From Kitasatospora sp. SUK 42 (GTDB lineage Bacteria; Actinomycetota; Actinomycetes; Streptomycetales; Streptomycetaceae), in assembly GCF_015776785.2 (NCBI RefSeq), contig NZ_LFMD02000002.1:1487329-1551328 (forward strand): 64,000 nt of DNA, in the 5' to 3' direction. The position numbers and the translations under genes are program-made. This document shows, in pieces, positions 9,434 to 16,899 of this stretch (positions within the stretch are counted from its first letter, which is position 1; every line of letters starts with the position of its first letter). The notes under the pieces were generated by a model that worked only from the letters and a program-made list of their open reading frames with translations, did not search any database and was not told the DNA's origin.

Positions 9434-9958
9434 ATGAAGATCGACATCCGCACCGGCGGCCCCGACGACGTCCCCGACATCCTCGCCCTCCTCGACGGCG
9501 CCGTCACCTGGCTGACCGGCCAGGACCGCACCGGCCAGTGGGGCGACCAGCCGTTCAGCACCAACCCGGCCCGGGTCGAGCAGGTCTCCTCGTACGCCGC
9601 CGAACCGTTCCTGATCCGGCTCGCGGTGGACGAGGACGGCCGCACGGTCGGCTGCTGCGTGCTCTCCGAGGACCGCGGGAAGTGGATCCCCGCCGTGAAC
9701 GAGCGCGAGCTGTACGTCCGCAACCTGGTCACCGACCGCAGCCGCAAGGGCTCGGGCATCGGCGCCGCCCTGATCGCCGACGCGATCGAGGAGGCCCGCC
9801 GGCGCGGCATCGGCCTGCTGCGGGTGGACTGCTACGGCGGCGCCGACCGCAAGCTGGTCGCCCAGTACCGGGCGCTCGGCTTCACCGAGACCGAGACCTT
9901 CGAGGTCGAGCAGCCGCGCGGCGTCTGGCCCGGCCAGGTCCTCGAAATCCGGCTCTGA
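9434..9958 (+). CDS. GNAT family N-acetyltransferase
   Basis: 174 residues with the GNAT fold. ELYVRNLVTDRSRKGSGIGAALI is the beta4/acetyl-CoA pyrophosphate loop (R-x-x-G-x-G form), followed by the helix IEEARRRGI and LLRVDCYGGADRKLVAQYRALGFTETETF, the usual beta5-alpha4 block. The substrate cannot be predicted. It starts at ATG 9434 and is divergent from thpR. Its last five codons are the first unit of a 15-bp tandem repeat. Confidence 0.88.
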   Translation: MKIDIRTGGPDDVPDILALLDGAVTWLTGQDRTGQWGDQPFSTNPARVEQVSSYAAEPFLIRLAVDEDGRTVGCCVLSEDRGKWIPAVNERELYVRNLVTDRSRKGSGIGAALIADAIEEARRRGIGLLRVDCYGGADRKLVAQYRALGFTETETFEVEQPRGVWPGQVLEIRL

Positions 9959-10018
9959 GAAATCCGGCCCTGAGGAATCCGGCCCTGAGGAGTCCGGCTC
10001 TGAGAAGTCCGGCTCTGA
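9944..10018 (+). repeat. 15-bp tandem repeat of the acetyltransferase 3' end, stop included (5 copies)
   Basis: Five head-to-tail copies of GAAATCCGGCTCTGA and near-identical variants (1-3 differences). The first copy is the end of the acetyltransferase gene (Glu-Ile-Arg-Leu-stop, stop at 9956-9958). As the unit is 15 bp, every copy carries TGA in the same frame, giving five consecutive in-frame stops. Confidence 0.95.
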
Positions 10019-10023
10019 CGCCC

Positions 10024-10064
10024 CGGGTTCCCCCGGAGATCCCGACGATCTCCGGGGAAACCCG
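10024..10064. terminator. Bidirectional terminator between acetyltransferase and MFS genes
   Basis: 18-bp arms (10024-10041 and 10047-10064) with one C/A mismatch and a CCGAC loop. It lies between two convergent genes, 65 nt past the acetyltransferase stop and 8 nt past the MFS stop, so it can serve both. Confidence 0.85.
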
Positions 10065-10072
10065 ACCGGCCG

Positions 10073-11596
10073 TCAGCAGGCCGTGGCCAGCTCCGACTTG
10101 CTCCTCGAAGCGGTCCGCGGCACGAAGGCCACCACCCGGCCGCCACGGCCGGGGTGCAGGTCGACGCGCACCCGCAGGTCGGCGCTGCGGGCCAGCACCA
10201 GGCCGACCGCGGCGGCGGCCAGCGCGGACACCAGCCCGCAGGCCAGCAGGCCCAGCCGGGGCCCGTACGAGGCGGTCACCCAGCCGACGATCGGGGCGCC
10301 GATCGGCGTGCCGCCGGTGAAGACCAGCACCAGCAGGCCCATCACCCGGCCGCGCATCTCCGGGTCGGTGGCCAGCTGGAGCGAGGAGTTGACCGAGGTG
10401 TTGAAGCTCAGCCCGAACACCCCGACCAGCATCAGCAGCAGCGCGAAGGTCCAGTAGTCGGGCGCGAAGGCCGCGACCACCTCCAGCGTGCCGAAGGCCA
10501 GCGCCGCGCCGACCAGCCGCCGCAGCCGGGGCGCGCCCCGACGGGCCGCGAACAGCGCGCCGGCCAGCGAGCCGACCGCCATCGCGGTGTTCAGCAGGCC
10601 GTACTGCCCCGCGCCCACCTTGAAGGTGTCGTACGCGAAACCGGACAGCAGCGTCGGGAAGTTGAAGCCGAAGGTGCCGATGAAGCCGGCCAGCACCATC
10701 GGCCAGAGCAGCTCGGGCCGCTCCTTCACGTACCGCAGGCCCTCGCGCAGCTGGCCCTTCTCGCGGGCGATCGGCTCGGTCGGGCGCAGTTCGCTCTCCC
10801 GCATCGCGAGCAGTCCGCCGATCACGGCGGCGAAGGACAGCGCGTTGACGGCGAACGCCCAGCCGCTGCCGACCGCGGCGATCAGCAGGCCCGCGACGGC
10901 GGGGCCGATCAGCCGGGCGGTCTGGAAGTTGGCGGCGTTCAGGCTGACGGCGTTGGCGAGGTCCTTGGGCCCGACCATCTCGGCGACGAACGCCTGCCGG
11001 GCCGGGTTGTCCACCACGGTGACCAGGCCGAGCAGCAGCGCGAAGGCGTACACGTAGTACGGCGTCACCACGCCGCCGACGGTCAGGACGGCCAGGCCCG
11101 CGGCGAGCAGGCCCATCGCGCCCTGGGTGTGGATCAGCAACCGGCGCTTGGGCATCCGGTCGGCGAGCACCCCGCCGAACAGGCCGAGCAGCAGCATCGG
11201 CAGGAACTGCATCGCGGTGGTGATGCCGACCGCGAGCGGGCTGCCGGTGAGGCTCAGCACCAGCCAGTCCTGGGCGATGCGCTGCATCCAGGTGCCGGTG
11301 TTGGACACCACCTGGCCGGCGAAGTAGTAGCGGTAGTTGCGAACGCGCAGCGAGGAGAACATCCCCCCGGGCCGGGTGAAGCGGGCGCCGGTCGGAGACG
11401 AGGCCGGGTGGGTCCGGCCGGGAGCGGCGGGTTCGTCCGCCGCGGTGCGTTCGTCGGGGTCGTCGTCGCCGTTGCCGGGCAGTCCGCTGGGGGCGGGGGC
11501 CTGGGCGTCGGCGGCCGCGGCGCTGGCCGCGGCGGGGTCGGTGGTCTGCTCGTCGGTACGGATGGCGGCGGCGCTGGCTGCGGCCGGCGGTGTCAC
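10073..11596 (-). CDS. MFS exporter (MarR-linked)
   Basis: 507 residues. An Ala/Pro/Asp-rich, probably cytosolic N-terminus of ~78 residues precedes an MFS domain beginning FSSLRVRNYRYYFAGQVVSNTGTWMQRIAQDWLV, typical of the enterobactin-exporter/tetracycline-like branch (TMS12 type). The loop 2-3 motif GGVLADRMPKRRLL is present. About 12 membrane segments follow. The GTG start is backed by GAGGGGAGACCACC immediately upstream; starting at the internal Met79 is possible. It is 121 nt downstream of a marR gene on the same strand, suggesting a ligand-induced drug or metabolite efflux operon. The substrate is unknown. Confidence 0.88.
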   Translation of the reverse strand: MTPPAAASAAAIRTDEQTTDPAAASAAAADAQAPAPSGLPGNGDDDPDERTAADEPAAPGRTHPASSPTGARFTRPGGMFSSLRVRNYRYYFAGQVVSNTGTWMQRIAQDWLVLSLTGSPLAVGITTAMQFLPMLLLGLFGGVLADRMPKRRLLIHTQGAMGLLAAGLAVLTVGGVVTPYYVYAFALLLGLVTVVDNPARQAFVAEMVGPKDLANAVSLNAANFQTARLIGPAVAGLLIAAVGSGWAFAVNALSFAAVIGGLLAMRESELRPTEPIAREKGQLREGLRYVKERPELLWPMVLAGFIGTFGFNFPTLLSGFAYDTFKVGAGQYGLLNTAMAVGSLAGALFAARRGAPRLRRLVGAALAFGTLEVVAAFAPDYWTFALLLMLVGVFGLSFNTSVNSSLQLATDPEMRGRVMGLLVLVFTGGTPIGAPIVGWVTASYGPRLGLLACGLVSALAAAAVGLVLARSADLRVRVDLHPGRGGRVVAFVPRTASRSKSELATAC

Positions 11597-11717
11597 GGTG
11601 GTCTCCCCTCGTAGCGCGACGGCCTTGGCGGTGGCCGTCGCGCTCCTGGTGTCGGTGGTCGGTCCTGCGGTGATGCGGGCTCCTTCTCCTCCCGGCGGCC
11701 GGCCGGGTTCGGTGTGC

Positions 11718-12152
11718 CTAGAGGTGTGCGAGCTTGTAGAGCACGGGCGCGGCCTCCCGGAGGACGGCCCACTCCTCCTCGTCGAGCCCCTGGGCGAGCT
11801 CGGCGAGCCAGACGTTTCGGCGCCGACGGCTCTCCGCGAGGATCGCCTCGGCCTGCTCGGTGCTGCTGACGACCACTTGGCGGCGGTCCTCGGGGTGCGG
11901 CTCGCGCCGCACCAGCCCCTTCTCCTCCAGCATCGCGACGATCCTGGTCATCGAAGGAGGCTGCACGTGCTCCTTCCGGGCGAGCTCACCCGGCGTCGCC
12001 TTTCCGCACCGGGCGAGGGTGCCCAGCACTCCCATCTCGGTGGGACTCAGCGACTCCTCCACCCGCTGGTGTTTGAGTCGTCGGGAGAGGCGCATCGTGG
12101 ACGATCGCAGCTGAGAGATCGCTGCGAGGTCCTGCTCGGACATCTCGGGCAT
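11718..12152 (-). CDS. MarR family transcriptional regulator
   Basis: 144 residues with the winged-helix MarR core: LSPTEMGVLGTLARCGKATPGELARKEHVQPPSMTRIVAMLEEKGLVRREPHPEDRRQVVVSST, where the recognition helix and the DxR wing motif (PEDRRQ) are clear. The flanking helices form the dimer interface. It is the first gene of a probable operon with the downstream MFS exporter. The short AT-richer spacer just upstream contains a TTAGC/GCTAA dyad, likely the autoregulatory operator. Confidence 0.93.
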   Translation of the reverse strand: MPEMSEQDLAAISQLRSSTMRLSRRLKHQRVEESLSPTEMGVLGTLARCGKATPGELARKEHVQPPSMTRIVAMLEEKGLVRREPHPEDRRQVVVSSTEQAEAILAESRRRRNVWLAELAQGLDEEEWAVLREAAPVLYKLAHL

Positions 12153-12156
12153 CTCT

Positions 12157-12182
12157 TTAGCTTACGTCATTACTCTCGCTAA
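12157..12182 (-). promoter_or_regulatory. Candidate MarR operator
   Basis: Inverted repeat TTAGC-N16-GCTAA directly upstream of the marR start (12152), in an unusually AT-rich patch. MarR proteins usually bind such short dyads over their own promoter. The assignment to this regulator is an inference from position. Confidence 0.5.
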
Positions 12183-12284
12183 GGAAAAACGGGTTCCCAC
12201 CGCGCCGGAAGATCGACCCGGTGCCATATTGGGTCTTGGATCACCTTGGATCACCGCTCGCGACTCCAGGAAGGGCGACCAGCC

Positions 12285-12692
12285 ATGTCCGACCTCGCCT
12301 CCGAACAGCTCGCGCCCGACGACACCGGCTTCGCCCGGCTCGCCATGGTCACCATCGACTGCGCCGACCCGGTCGCGCTGGCCTCCTTCTACGGCGAGCT
12401 GCTCGGCTGGGAGACCCGGCACGTGGACGAGAACTTCGCGATCCTGGACAACCCCGAGGGCGGCAGCCCGCTGGGCTTCGGCCGGGTGGTGCACTACCGC
12501 CCGGAGCCGTGGACCGAGCCGGACGGCAGCAAGCACTTCCACCTCGACTTCTACGTCGACGACCTGGACGAGGCCACCGCGAAGGCCCTCGCGCTCGGCG
12601 CGACCGAGCCGACCTACCAGCACGGCCGCACCCTCAGGGTGCTGATCGACCCGGCGGGCCACCCGTTCGGGCTGGCCCCCCTGGAGCAGTGA
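12285..12692 (+). CDS. VOC (glyoxalase/bleomycin-resistance fold) protein
   Basis: 135 residues with one VOC unit pair: LAMVTIDCADPVALASFYGELLGWE at the start, HFHLDFYVDDLDEATAKALALGA in the middle and VLIDPAGHPFGLAP at the end. These proteins are metal-dependent lyases, dioxygenases or drug-binding proteins; the exact reaction cannot be told. The start was chosen at 12285 because AGGAAGGG (12268-12275) lies at the right distance. It is divergent from marR with its promoter region shared. Confidence 0.88.
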   Translation: MSDLASEQLAPDDTGFARLAMVTIDCADPVALASFYGELLGWETRHVDENFAILDNPEGGSPLGFGRVVHYRPEPWTEPDGSKHFHLDFYVDDLDEATAKALALGATEPTYQHGRTLRVLIDPAGHPFGLAPLEQ

Positions 12693-12796
12693 GGCACCGG
12701 GGGGCCGTGCGCAGGCGGTGTCAGGGCTTGGTGCCAAGATCATGCAGGCCGCGTAAAGGCCCACGCTGACCAGGCATTTCACGAAAAACACGAACA

Positions 12797-12825
12797 TTGT
12801 GCGACCGCCGGGCAGTGGCTACTGT
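12797..12825 (+). promoter_or_regulatory. Candidate promoter for the MHYT gene
   Basis: TTGTGC (12797-12802) and TACTGT (12820-12825) are separated by 17 bp in a patch that is otherwise AT-rich for this genome. It would give a leader of roughly 140 nt before the TTG start at 12976. The spacer 12693-12975 shows no other convincing element. Confidence 0.4.
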
Positions 12826-12975
12826 CCCCGTTGTCAGGGGCACCACATGCCAGGCCCCCTCGGCGGATCCCCCACCGCGCCCACCCCCGCGCGCGTTCCA
12901 CCGTCCGTACCGCGGGCCCCGCACCTCCGCCCGAACCCTGGCGCCCCCATCCCCGCATCCGTCCAGGGAGCTCTC

Positions 12976-13839
12976 TTGGGTGAGATCCATCATGCCGACC
13001 ACGGCTGGGTGACACCGGCGGTCTCGTACTTCGTCGCCTGCCTCGGCGCCTTCGTCGCCCTGCGCAGCGCCCGCTGGGCACTCGTCTCACAGGGCCGCAC
13101 CCGGGTGGTCTGGCTGCTCTTCGCCTCGACCTCGCTCGGCGCCGGGATCTGGTCCATGCACTTCATCGCGATGCTCGGCTTCTCCGTCACCGGCGTCGAG
13201 ATCAGCTACCAGCCCGCGCTGACCGTGCTGAGCCTGCTGGTCGCCGTCGCGGTGGTCGGCGTCGGGCTGTTCACCGTCGGGTACTGGCGCCGCCGCCCCG
13301 CGCTGTCGCTGCTGGTCGGCGGGCTGACCACCGGGCTCGGGGTCGCCGCCATGCACTACCTGGGCATGGCCGCCATGGTGCTGCCCGGCCGGCTCGGGTA
13401 CGACCACCTGACGGTGGCGCTGTCCGTCGCCATCGCGGTGGTCGCGGCGACGGCCGCGCTCTGGGCCGCGCTGAACATCCGGGGCACCCTCGCCGTGCTG
13501 GCGGCCGCGCCGGTGATGGGCGTGGCCGTCTGCGCGATGCACTACACCGGCATGGCGGCGCTGTCGGTCCGGCTGGACTACTCGCACTCCACCCAGGGCG
13601 GCGTGATGGCCCTCCAGTTCATCTTCCCGCTCGGGGTCGGGCTCGGCTGCTACGTGTTCTTCGGCTCGCTGGCCTTCGCCGTCTCGCCGAGCCTGAGCAC
13701 CCCGCAGCCGCTGCTGGTCGGCCCGGCGGCCCCGCTGCCGGCGCGGCCCGCCCGCGCCTCGCGCGCCGCCCGCGGCCCGCAGCCCGACCGGGTGCCCGAC
13801 CGGCGGCGGCCGCTGGGCGGGGCGGGCACGCGCAACTGA
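12976..13839 (+). CDS. MHYT-domain integral membrane sensor
   Basis: 287 residues with seven predicted membrane spans and three copies of the MHYT signature: MHFIAM, MHYLGM and MHYTGM. MHYT domains are proposed to bind copper through the Met/His residues and to sense O2, CO or NO. They are usually fused to GGDEF/EAL domains, but here the protein ends in a Pro/Arg-rich cytoplasmic tail with no output domain. The TTG start at 12976 (M-GEIHHADHGWVTP) was chosen because family members begin just before this His/Asp segment and AGGGAG lies upstream. A longer open frame upstream is Pro-rich and unlikely to be coding. Confidence 0.85.
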   Translation: MGEIHHADHGWVTPAVSYFVACLGAFVALRSARWALVSQGRTRVVWLLFASTSLGAGIWSMHFIAMLGFSVTGVEISYQPALTVLSLLVAVAVVGVGLFTVGYWRRRPALSLLVGGLTTGLGVAAMHYLGMAAMVLPGRLGYDHLTVALSVAIAVVAATAALWAALNIRGTLAVLAAAPVMGVAVCAMHYTGMAALSVRLDYSHSTQGGVMALQFIFPLGVGLGCYVFFGSLAFAVSPSLSTPQPLLVGPAAPLPARPARASRAARGPQPDRVPDRRRPLGGAGTRN

Positions 13840-13853
13840 GCCCACAGGAACGG

Positions 13854-13887
13854 ACGTCCGGCCGGGCCCCCCACCCCGGCCGGGCGT
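13854..13887. terminator. Bidirectional terminator between MHYT gene and hypX
   Basis: 13-bp arms (13854-13866 and 13875-13887) with one G-T pair and an 8-nt loop, in the 56-bp gap between two convergent genes. Confidence 0.7.
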
Positions 13888-13895
13888 CGCCCCAC

Positions 13896-15605
13896 TCACG
13901 ACGGTCCGAGCAGCCCGGTCAGGTGCTCCGGCGTGGCCACCGGGCAGACCTTGCGCACGAAGTCCCGCCGCAGCGCGTGGTACGGCTCGCCCGCCCGGTA
14001 GAAGTTGGCGTGCATCCGGCGCAGTTCCTCCGCCCGGTACTCGGCCAGCGGCTTCGCCTCCTCGTCCTCGGCCCGGCGGCGCTTCTTGTCCACCAGTCGC
14101 CCGGTGAGCTCCGGCGAGGCGGCCAGCCGGGCGGCCTCCCGGGCCACCCAGCGGCGGAACTCGGCGGCGCCCCCGCCGGCCGTACGGTCCACCAGGCCGA
14201 TCCGGTGGGCGTGTTCGGCGCCGACCGGCAGCGCCTCGGTGGCGAGCCGCCCGGCCTGCTCGGCGCCGACCCGGCGCGGCAGGGTGTACGTCCAGTACTC
14301 GGAGCCGTACAGGCCCATCAGCCGGTAGTGCGGGTTGAGCACCGCCGACTCCCGGCACCAGACCTCGTCGGCGGCGAGCGCCAGCATCAGGCCGCCGGCC
14401 GCCGCGTTTCCGGCCAGCGCGGCGACGGTCAGCTTGTCGCCGGTGGTCAGGACCGCCTCGACCAGGTCGTCCATCGCGTTGATGTTCTCCCAGGACTCCA
14501 GCGCCGGGAAGGCCGCGCCCTCGATGACATTGAGGTGGATCCCGTTGGAGTAGAAGTCCCGGGGCGCGCCGAGCACCAGCACCGAGGTGGGCCGCTCGGC
14601 CGCCTCCCGGTAGGCGGCGAGCAGGCGGCGGCACTGCCCGGTGCTCATCGCCCCGCCCGCGTGGGCGAATTCGAGGAAGCCGACCTCGCCCTCCTCGCGG
14701 TAGCGCAGCTCCGACCAGGTGTCCCGGCCGGCGGCCTCCGCCGGGGTCACCGGCACCTCGCGGACCCGGTGCAGCTCGTCGGCGAGCACCGTGGCGGCCG
14801 GCAGCTTGAAGGGGGTGGGCCCGCCGGGGGTGCGGCGCGGGCGCAGCTGCGGGATCCAGACCGCGCCGTCCACGGTGGCCCGGCAGATCGCGCCGTCCCT
14901 GGTCGCCAGGACGGCGCCGGGCTCCGGGCCGCGCAGCCGGTCCTCGGGGTGGCCGCCGTGCAGGAAGAACTCGCGCCCGTACAGCTCGTCCAGCACGCCG
15001 GGCTGGGAGTCGGCGGCGCGCAGCTTGCGCAGCACGGTGGCGGTGTCGTCGTGCTGCCAGTCGATCCGGCGCACGTCCTGCCTGAGGAACGGCCGCAGCT
15101 CGCCCTGCACGTCCGGGCGGCCGTAGTCCAGCGGCTCGGGGGTGAACAGCCCGCCCTGGTAGCGCTGGACGGCCAGCAGCACGGCCTCGACGGCGGCGTC
15201 GGCGACCTCGCCCCGGTACAGCTCGCTCTTGCCGCAGTCGGGGACGGGGAACTCCACGGAGGCCCAGATGTCGCCCGCGTCCATCTCCTCGACGGCCTGC
15301 AGCACGGTGACGCCCCAGTGCCGGGCGCCCTCGGTGATCGCCCAGTCGAGCGAGGACGGGCCGCGGTCGCCCTTCGGGCCCGGATGCACGATCAGGACCG
15401 TCCGGGCGGACCAGATGTCCGCCGGGACGGCCCTGGTGAGCATCGGGCAGATGATCAGTTCGGGGTCGACGCGGTCCACCGCCGCCCTCATCTGCTCGTC
15501 GCCGAGCGCGAGTTGGACGGCGACCTGGTGGCCGCGCCGCCGCAGCTCGGTGTGGACGCGCTGGGTCAGGCTGTTGAACGCGGTGGCGATCAGGAGAATG
15601 CGCAA
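13896..15605 (-). CDS. hypX: HypX/HoxX-type hydrogenase maturation protein
   Basis: 569 residues in two domains. Residues 1-~270 form a formyl-transferase-like N-terminus (MRILLIATAFNSLTQRVHTEL, TVLIVHPGPKGDRGPSSLDWAI). Residues ~300-569 form an enoyl-CoA hydratase/crotonase domain (SVLVLGAPRDFYSNGIHLNVIEG, LAGNAAAGGLMLALAADEVW). HypX makes the CO ligand of the [NiFe]-hydrogenase active site from a formyl-tetrahydrofolate-derived formyl group under aerobic conditions. Streptomycetes often own a group 5 (high-affinity H2-oxidising) hydrogenase, which this gene would serve. No hydrogenase or other hyp gene is in the window. The start is TTG with GGAGG upstream. Confidence 0.9.
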   Translation of the reverse strand: MRILLIATAFNSLTQRVHTELRRRGHQVAVQLALGDEQMRAAVDRVDPELIICPMLTRAVPADIWSARTVLIVHPGPKGDRGPSSLDWAITEGARHWGVTVLQAVEEMDAGDIWASVEFPVPDCGKSELYRGEVADAAVEAVLLAVQRYQGGLFTPEPLDYGRPDVQGELRPFLRQDVRRIDWQHDDTATVLRKLRAADSQPGVLDELYGREFFLHGGHPEDRLRGPEPGAVLATRDGAICRATVDGAVWIPQLRPRRTPGGPTPFKLPAATVLADELHRVREVPVTPAEAAGRDTWSELRYREEGEVGFLEFAHAGGAMSTGQCRRLLAAYREAAERPTSVLVLGAPRDFYSNGIHLNVIEGAAFPALESWENINAMDDLVEAVLTTGDKLTVAALAGNAAAGGLMLALAADEVWCRESAVLNPHYRLMGLYGSEYWTYTLPRRVGAEQAGRLATEALPVGAEHAHRIGLVDRTAGGGAAEFRRWVAREAARLAASPELTGRLVDKKRRRAEDEEAKPLAEYRAEELRRMHANFYRAGEPYHALRRDFVRKVCPVATPEHLTGLLGPS

Positions 15606-15765
15606 GGGGGCCTCCGGCAGGGACTTCGGGTCGCGCGGAGGCGATGAAACCAGGGCATGGACACGTAATGATTACGTTCCGCGCCTCGCCGCCCTACCCT
15701 CACGCAGCCCGCACACCTGTGCCTCCCGCTTCGCGGTATCTCCCCAGCCTCCTCCCGGAGTTGGA

Positions 15766-15822
15766 CTGGCGCGGGAACGCCCGGCCGGCGCAGGAACGCC
15801 CGGCTAGCGCGGGAACGCCCGG
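15766..15822 (-). repeat. 19-bp tandem repeat covering a stop codon (3 copies)
   Basis: Three consecutive 19-bp units: CTGGCGCGGGAACGCCCGG (15766), CCGGCGCAGGAACGCCCGG (15785) and CTAGCGCGGGAACGCCCGG (15804). The last unit is inside the neighbouring minus-strand gene and its first three bases are that gene's stop (CTA = TAG on the minus strand). The other two copies lie downstream with the stop mutated to CAG or CGG. Confidence 0.92.
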
Positions 15823-16727
15823 CGGGCCCGCCAGGTGGTGTGCTCCCGGGAGACGGCGTCCTCCGCCTCGGCGGCCAGCCGGGCCCAGCGCGCCTCGGCG
15901 TCCGGCGCCTTGAGGTCGAGGTCGGAGAGCTGGTTGCCGACGTTCTCCAGCTCGCGCGCGGCCAACTGGTAGGCGGTGGCCAGCGGGCGGAGCTGCTTGA
16001 GCTGCGTCCAGGCGATGATCGAGGCGGCCGCGGCCGAGCTGGCTCCGAAGATGTGCACCTGCAGCGTGCCGGTGGCCTGGGCGATGGCCGCCGCCGCGCC
16101 GACGATGATCAGCACCGCGATGCCGAGCCCCCAGGAGACCGCCTGGGAGTCGCAGGCCTCGGCCCGGGCGCGGTACCAGGTGCGCTGGCCCTCGACCCGG
16201 GTGCGCAGGTACAGGGTGCGCCGGGCGGTCAGGCTGTCGGCCCGCGCGCGCCGCATCTCCTCGGTGATCTCGGGGACGCTGCCGGGAGGCACGATCTCCG
16301 GGTCCTCGAAGGCCCGCAGCACGTCCTCGACCTGGAGCAGGTAGCCGCGGTCGACGTCCGCCGACTCGGCCTCGCCGTCGAAGGGCCGGGCCCGCACGCT
16401 GTACTTCCAGGCCAGCGTCTTGACCGACTCGGCCGCCGCCCGCGCCTCGTACCAGCGGCCCTGCGGATTGCTGCGGCGCAGCCGCGACCAGAAGTAGCCG
16501 GCGATCAGGAACGCGGCCACCGAGAACAGTGGCGCGATGTCGCCGTCGCCCTTGTGGTCCGGGCCCGGGAGCGACCCGATCAGCGCCGCGATCACCAGCA
16601 TCGCGATCAGTCCCCGGTACCAGCGCAACGTCTCGCGCTGACCGTCCTGCGAGGCCTTGTCCGCCCGCCAGAACAGCTCCGGCAGCAGCTGCGCCTCGAC
16701 TCCCCCGGGCGGATCCTTGTACACCAT
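15804..16727 (-). CDS. DUF4231/SLATT-like two-region membrane protein
   Basis: 307 residues starting MVYKDPPGGVEAQLLPELFWRADKASQDGQ. The start at 16727 is supported by GGAGGGG upstream rather than an ATG 20 codons earlier. A membrane hairpin near the N-terminus (LIAMLVIAALIGSL and FSVAAFLIAGYFWSRL) and a second one (GLGIAVLIIVGAAAAIAQ, FGASSAAAASIIAWTQ) flank a soluble helical part. This looks like the DUF4231/SLATT class of 2TM proteins. SLATT proteins are known as candidate pore-forming effectors of nucleotide-activated conflict systems, but no SMODS cyclase or SLOG gene is adjacent. The function is therefore open. Confidence 0.7.
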   Translation of the reverse strand: MVYKDPPGGVEAQLLPELFWRADKASQDGQRETLRWYRGLIAMLVIAALIGSLPGPDHKGDGDIAPLFSVAAFLIAGYFWSRLRRSNPQGRWYEARAAAESVKTLAWKYSVRARPFDGEAESADVDRGYLLQVEDVLRAFEDPEIVPPGSVPEITEEMRRARADSLTARRTLYLRTRVEGQRTWYRARAEACDSQAVSWGLGIAVLIIVGAAAAIAQATGTLQVHIFGASSAAAASIIAWTQLKQLRPLATAYQLAARELENVGNQLSDLDLKAPDAEARWARLAAEAEDAVSREHTTWRARRAFPR

Positions 16728-16847
16728 CGGTCGAGTCCCCTCCCCGTCTCCGTCCAGGCAGTATGCCCGCCGCCAACTGCTGTACACCGTCCCCTTTTTG
16801 ACAGCTTCGAAGCACCCCCGGTCAAGCCCGCGCCCTCGAAATCGAAA

Positions 16848-16879
16848 ACGGCCCCGCGCTCCGGGGAGCGCGGGGCCGT
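16848..16879 (-). terminator. Terminator after NCS2 permease gene
   Basis: Perfect 15-bp inverted repeat (arms 16848-16862 and 16865-16879; effectively a 14-bp stem with a 4-nt loop) located 21 nt downstream of the permease stop. Confidence 0.85.
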
Positions 16880-16899
16880 GGAAACCCGGTGGAGAGGGG

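Noticed and set aside
9944..10018. CRISPR array
   Set aside because: Repeats are directly adjacent with no spacers, so it is a simple tandem array.
13896..15605. Plain methionyl-tRNA formyltransferase or plain enoyl-CoA hydratase
   Set aside because: Both domains are fused in one chain in the HypX order, and the total length fits HypX.
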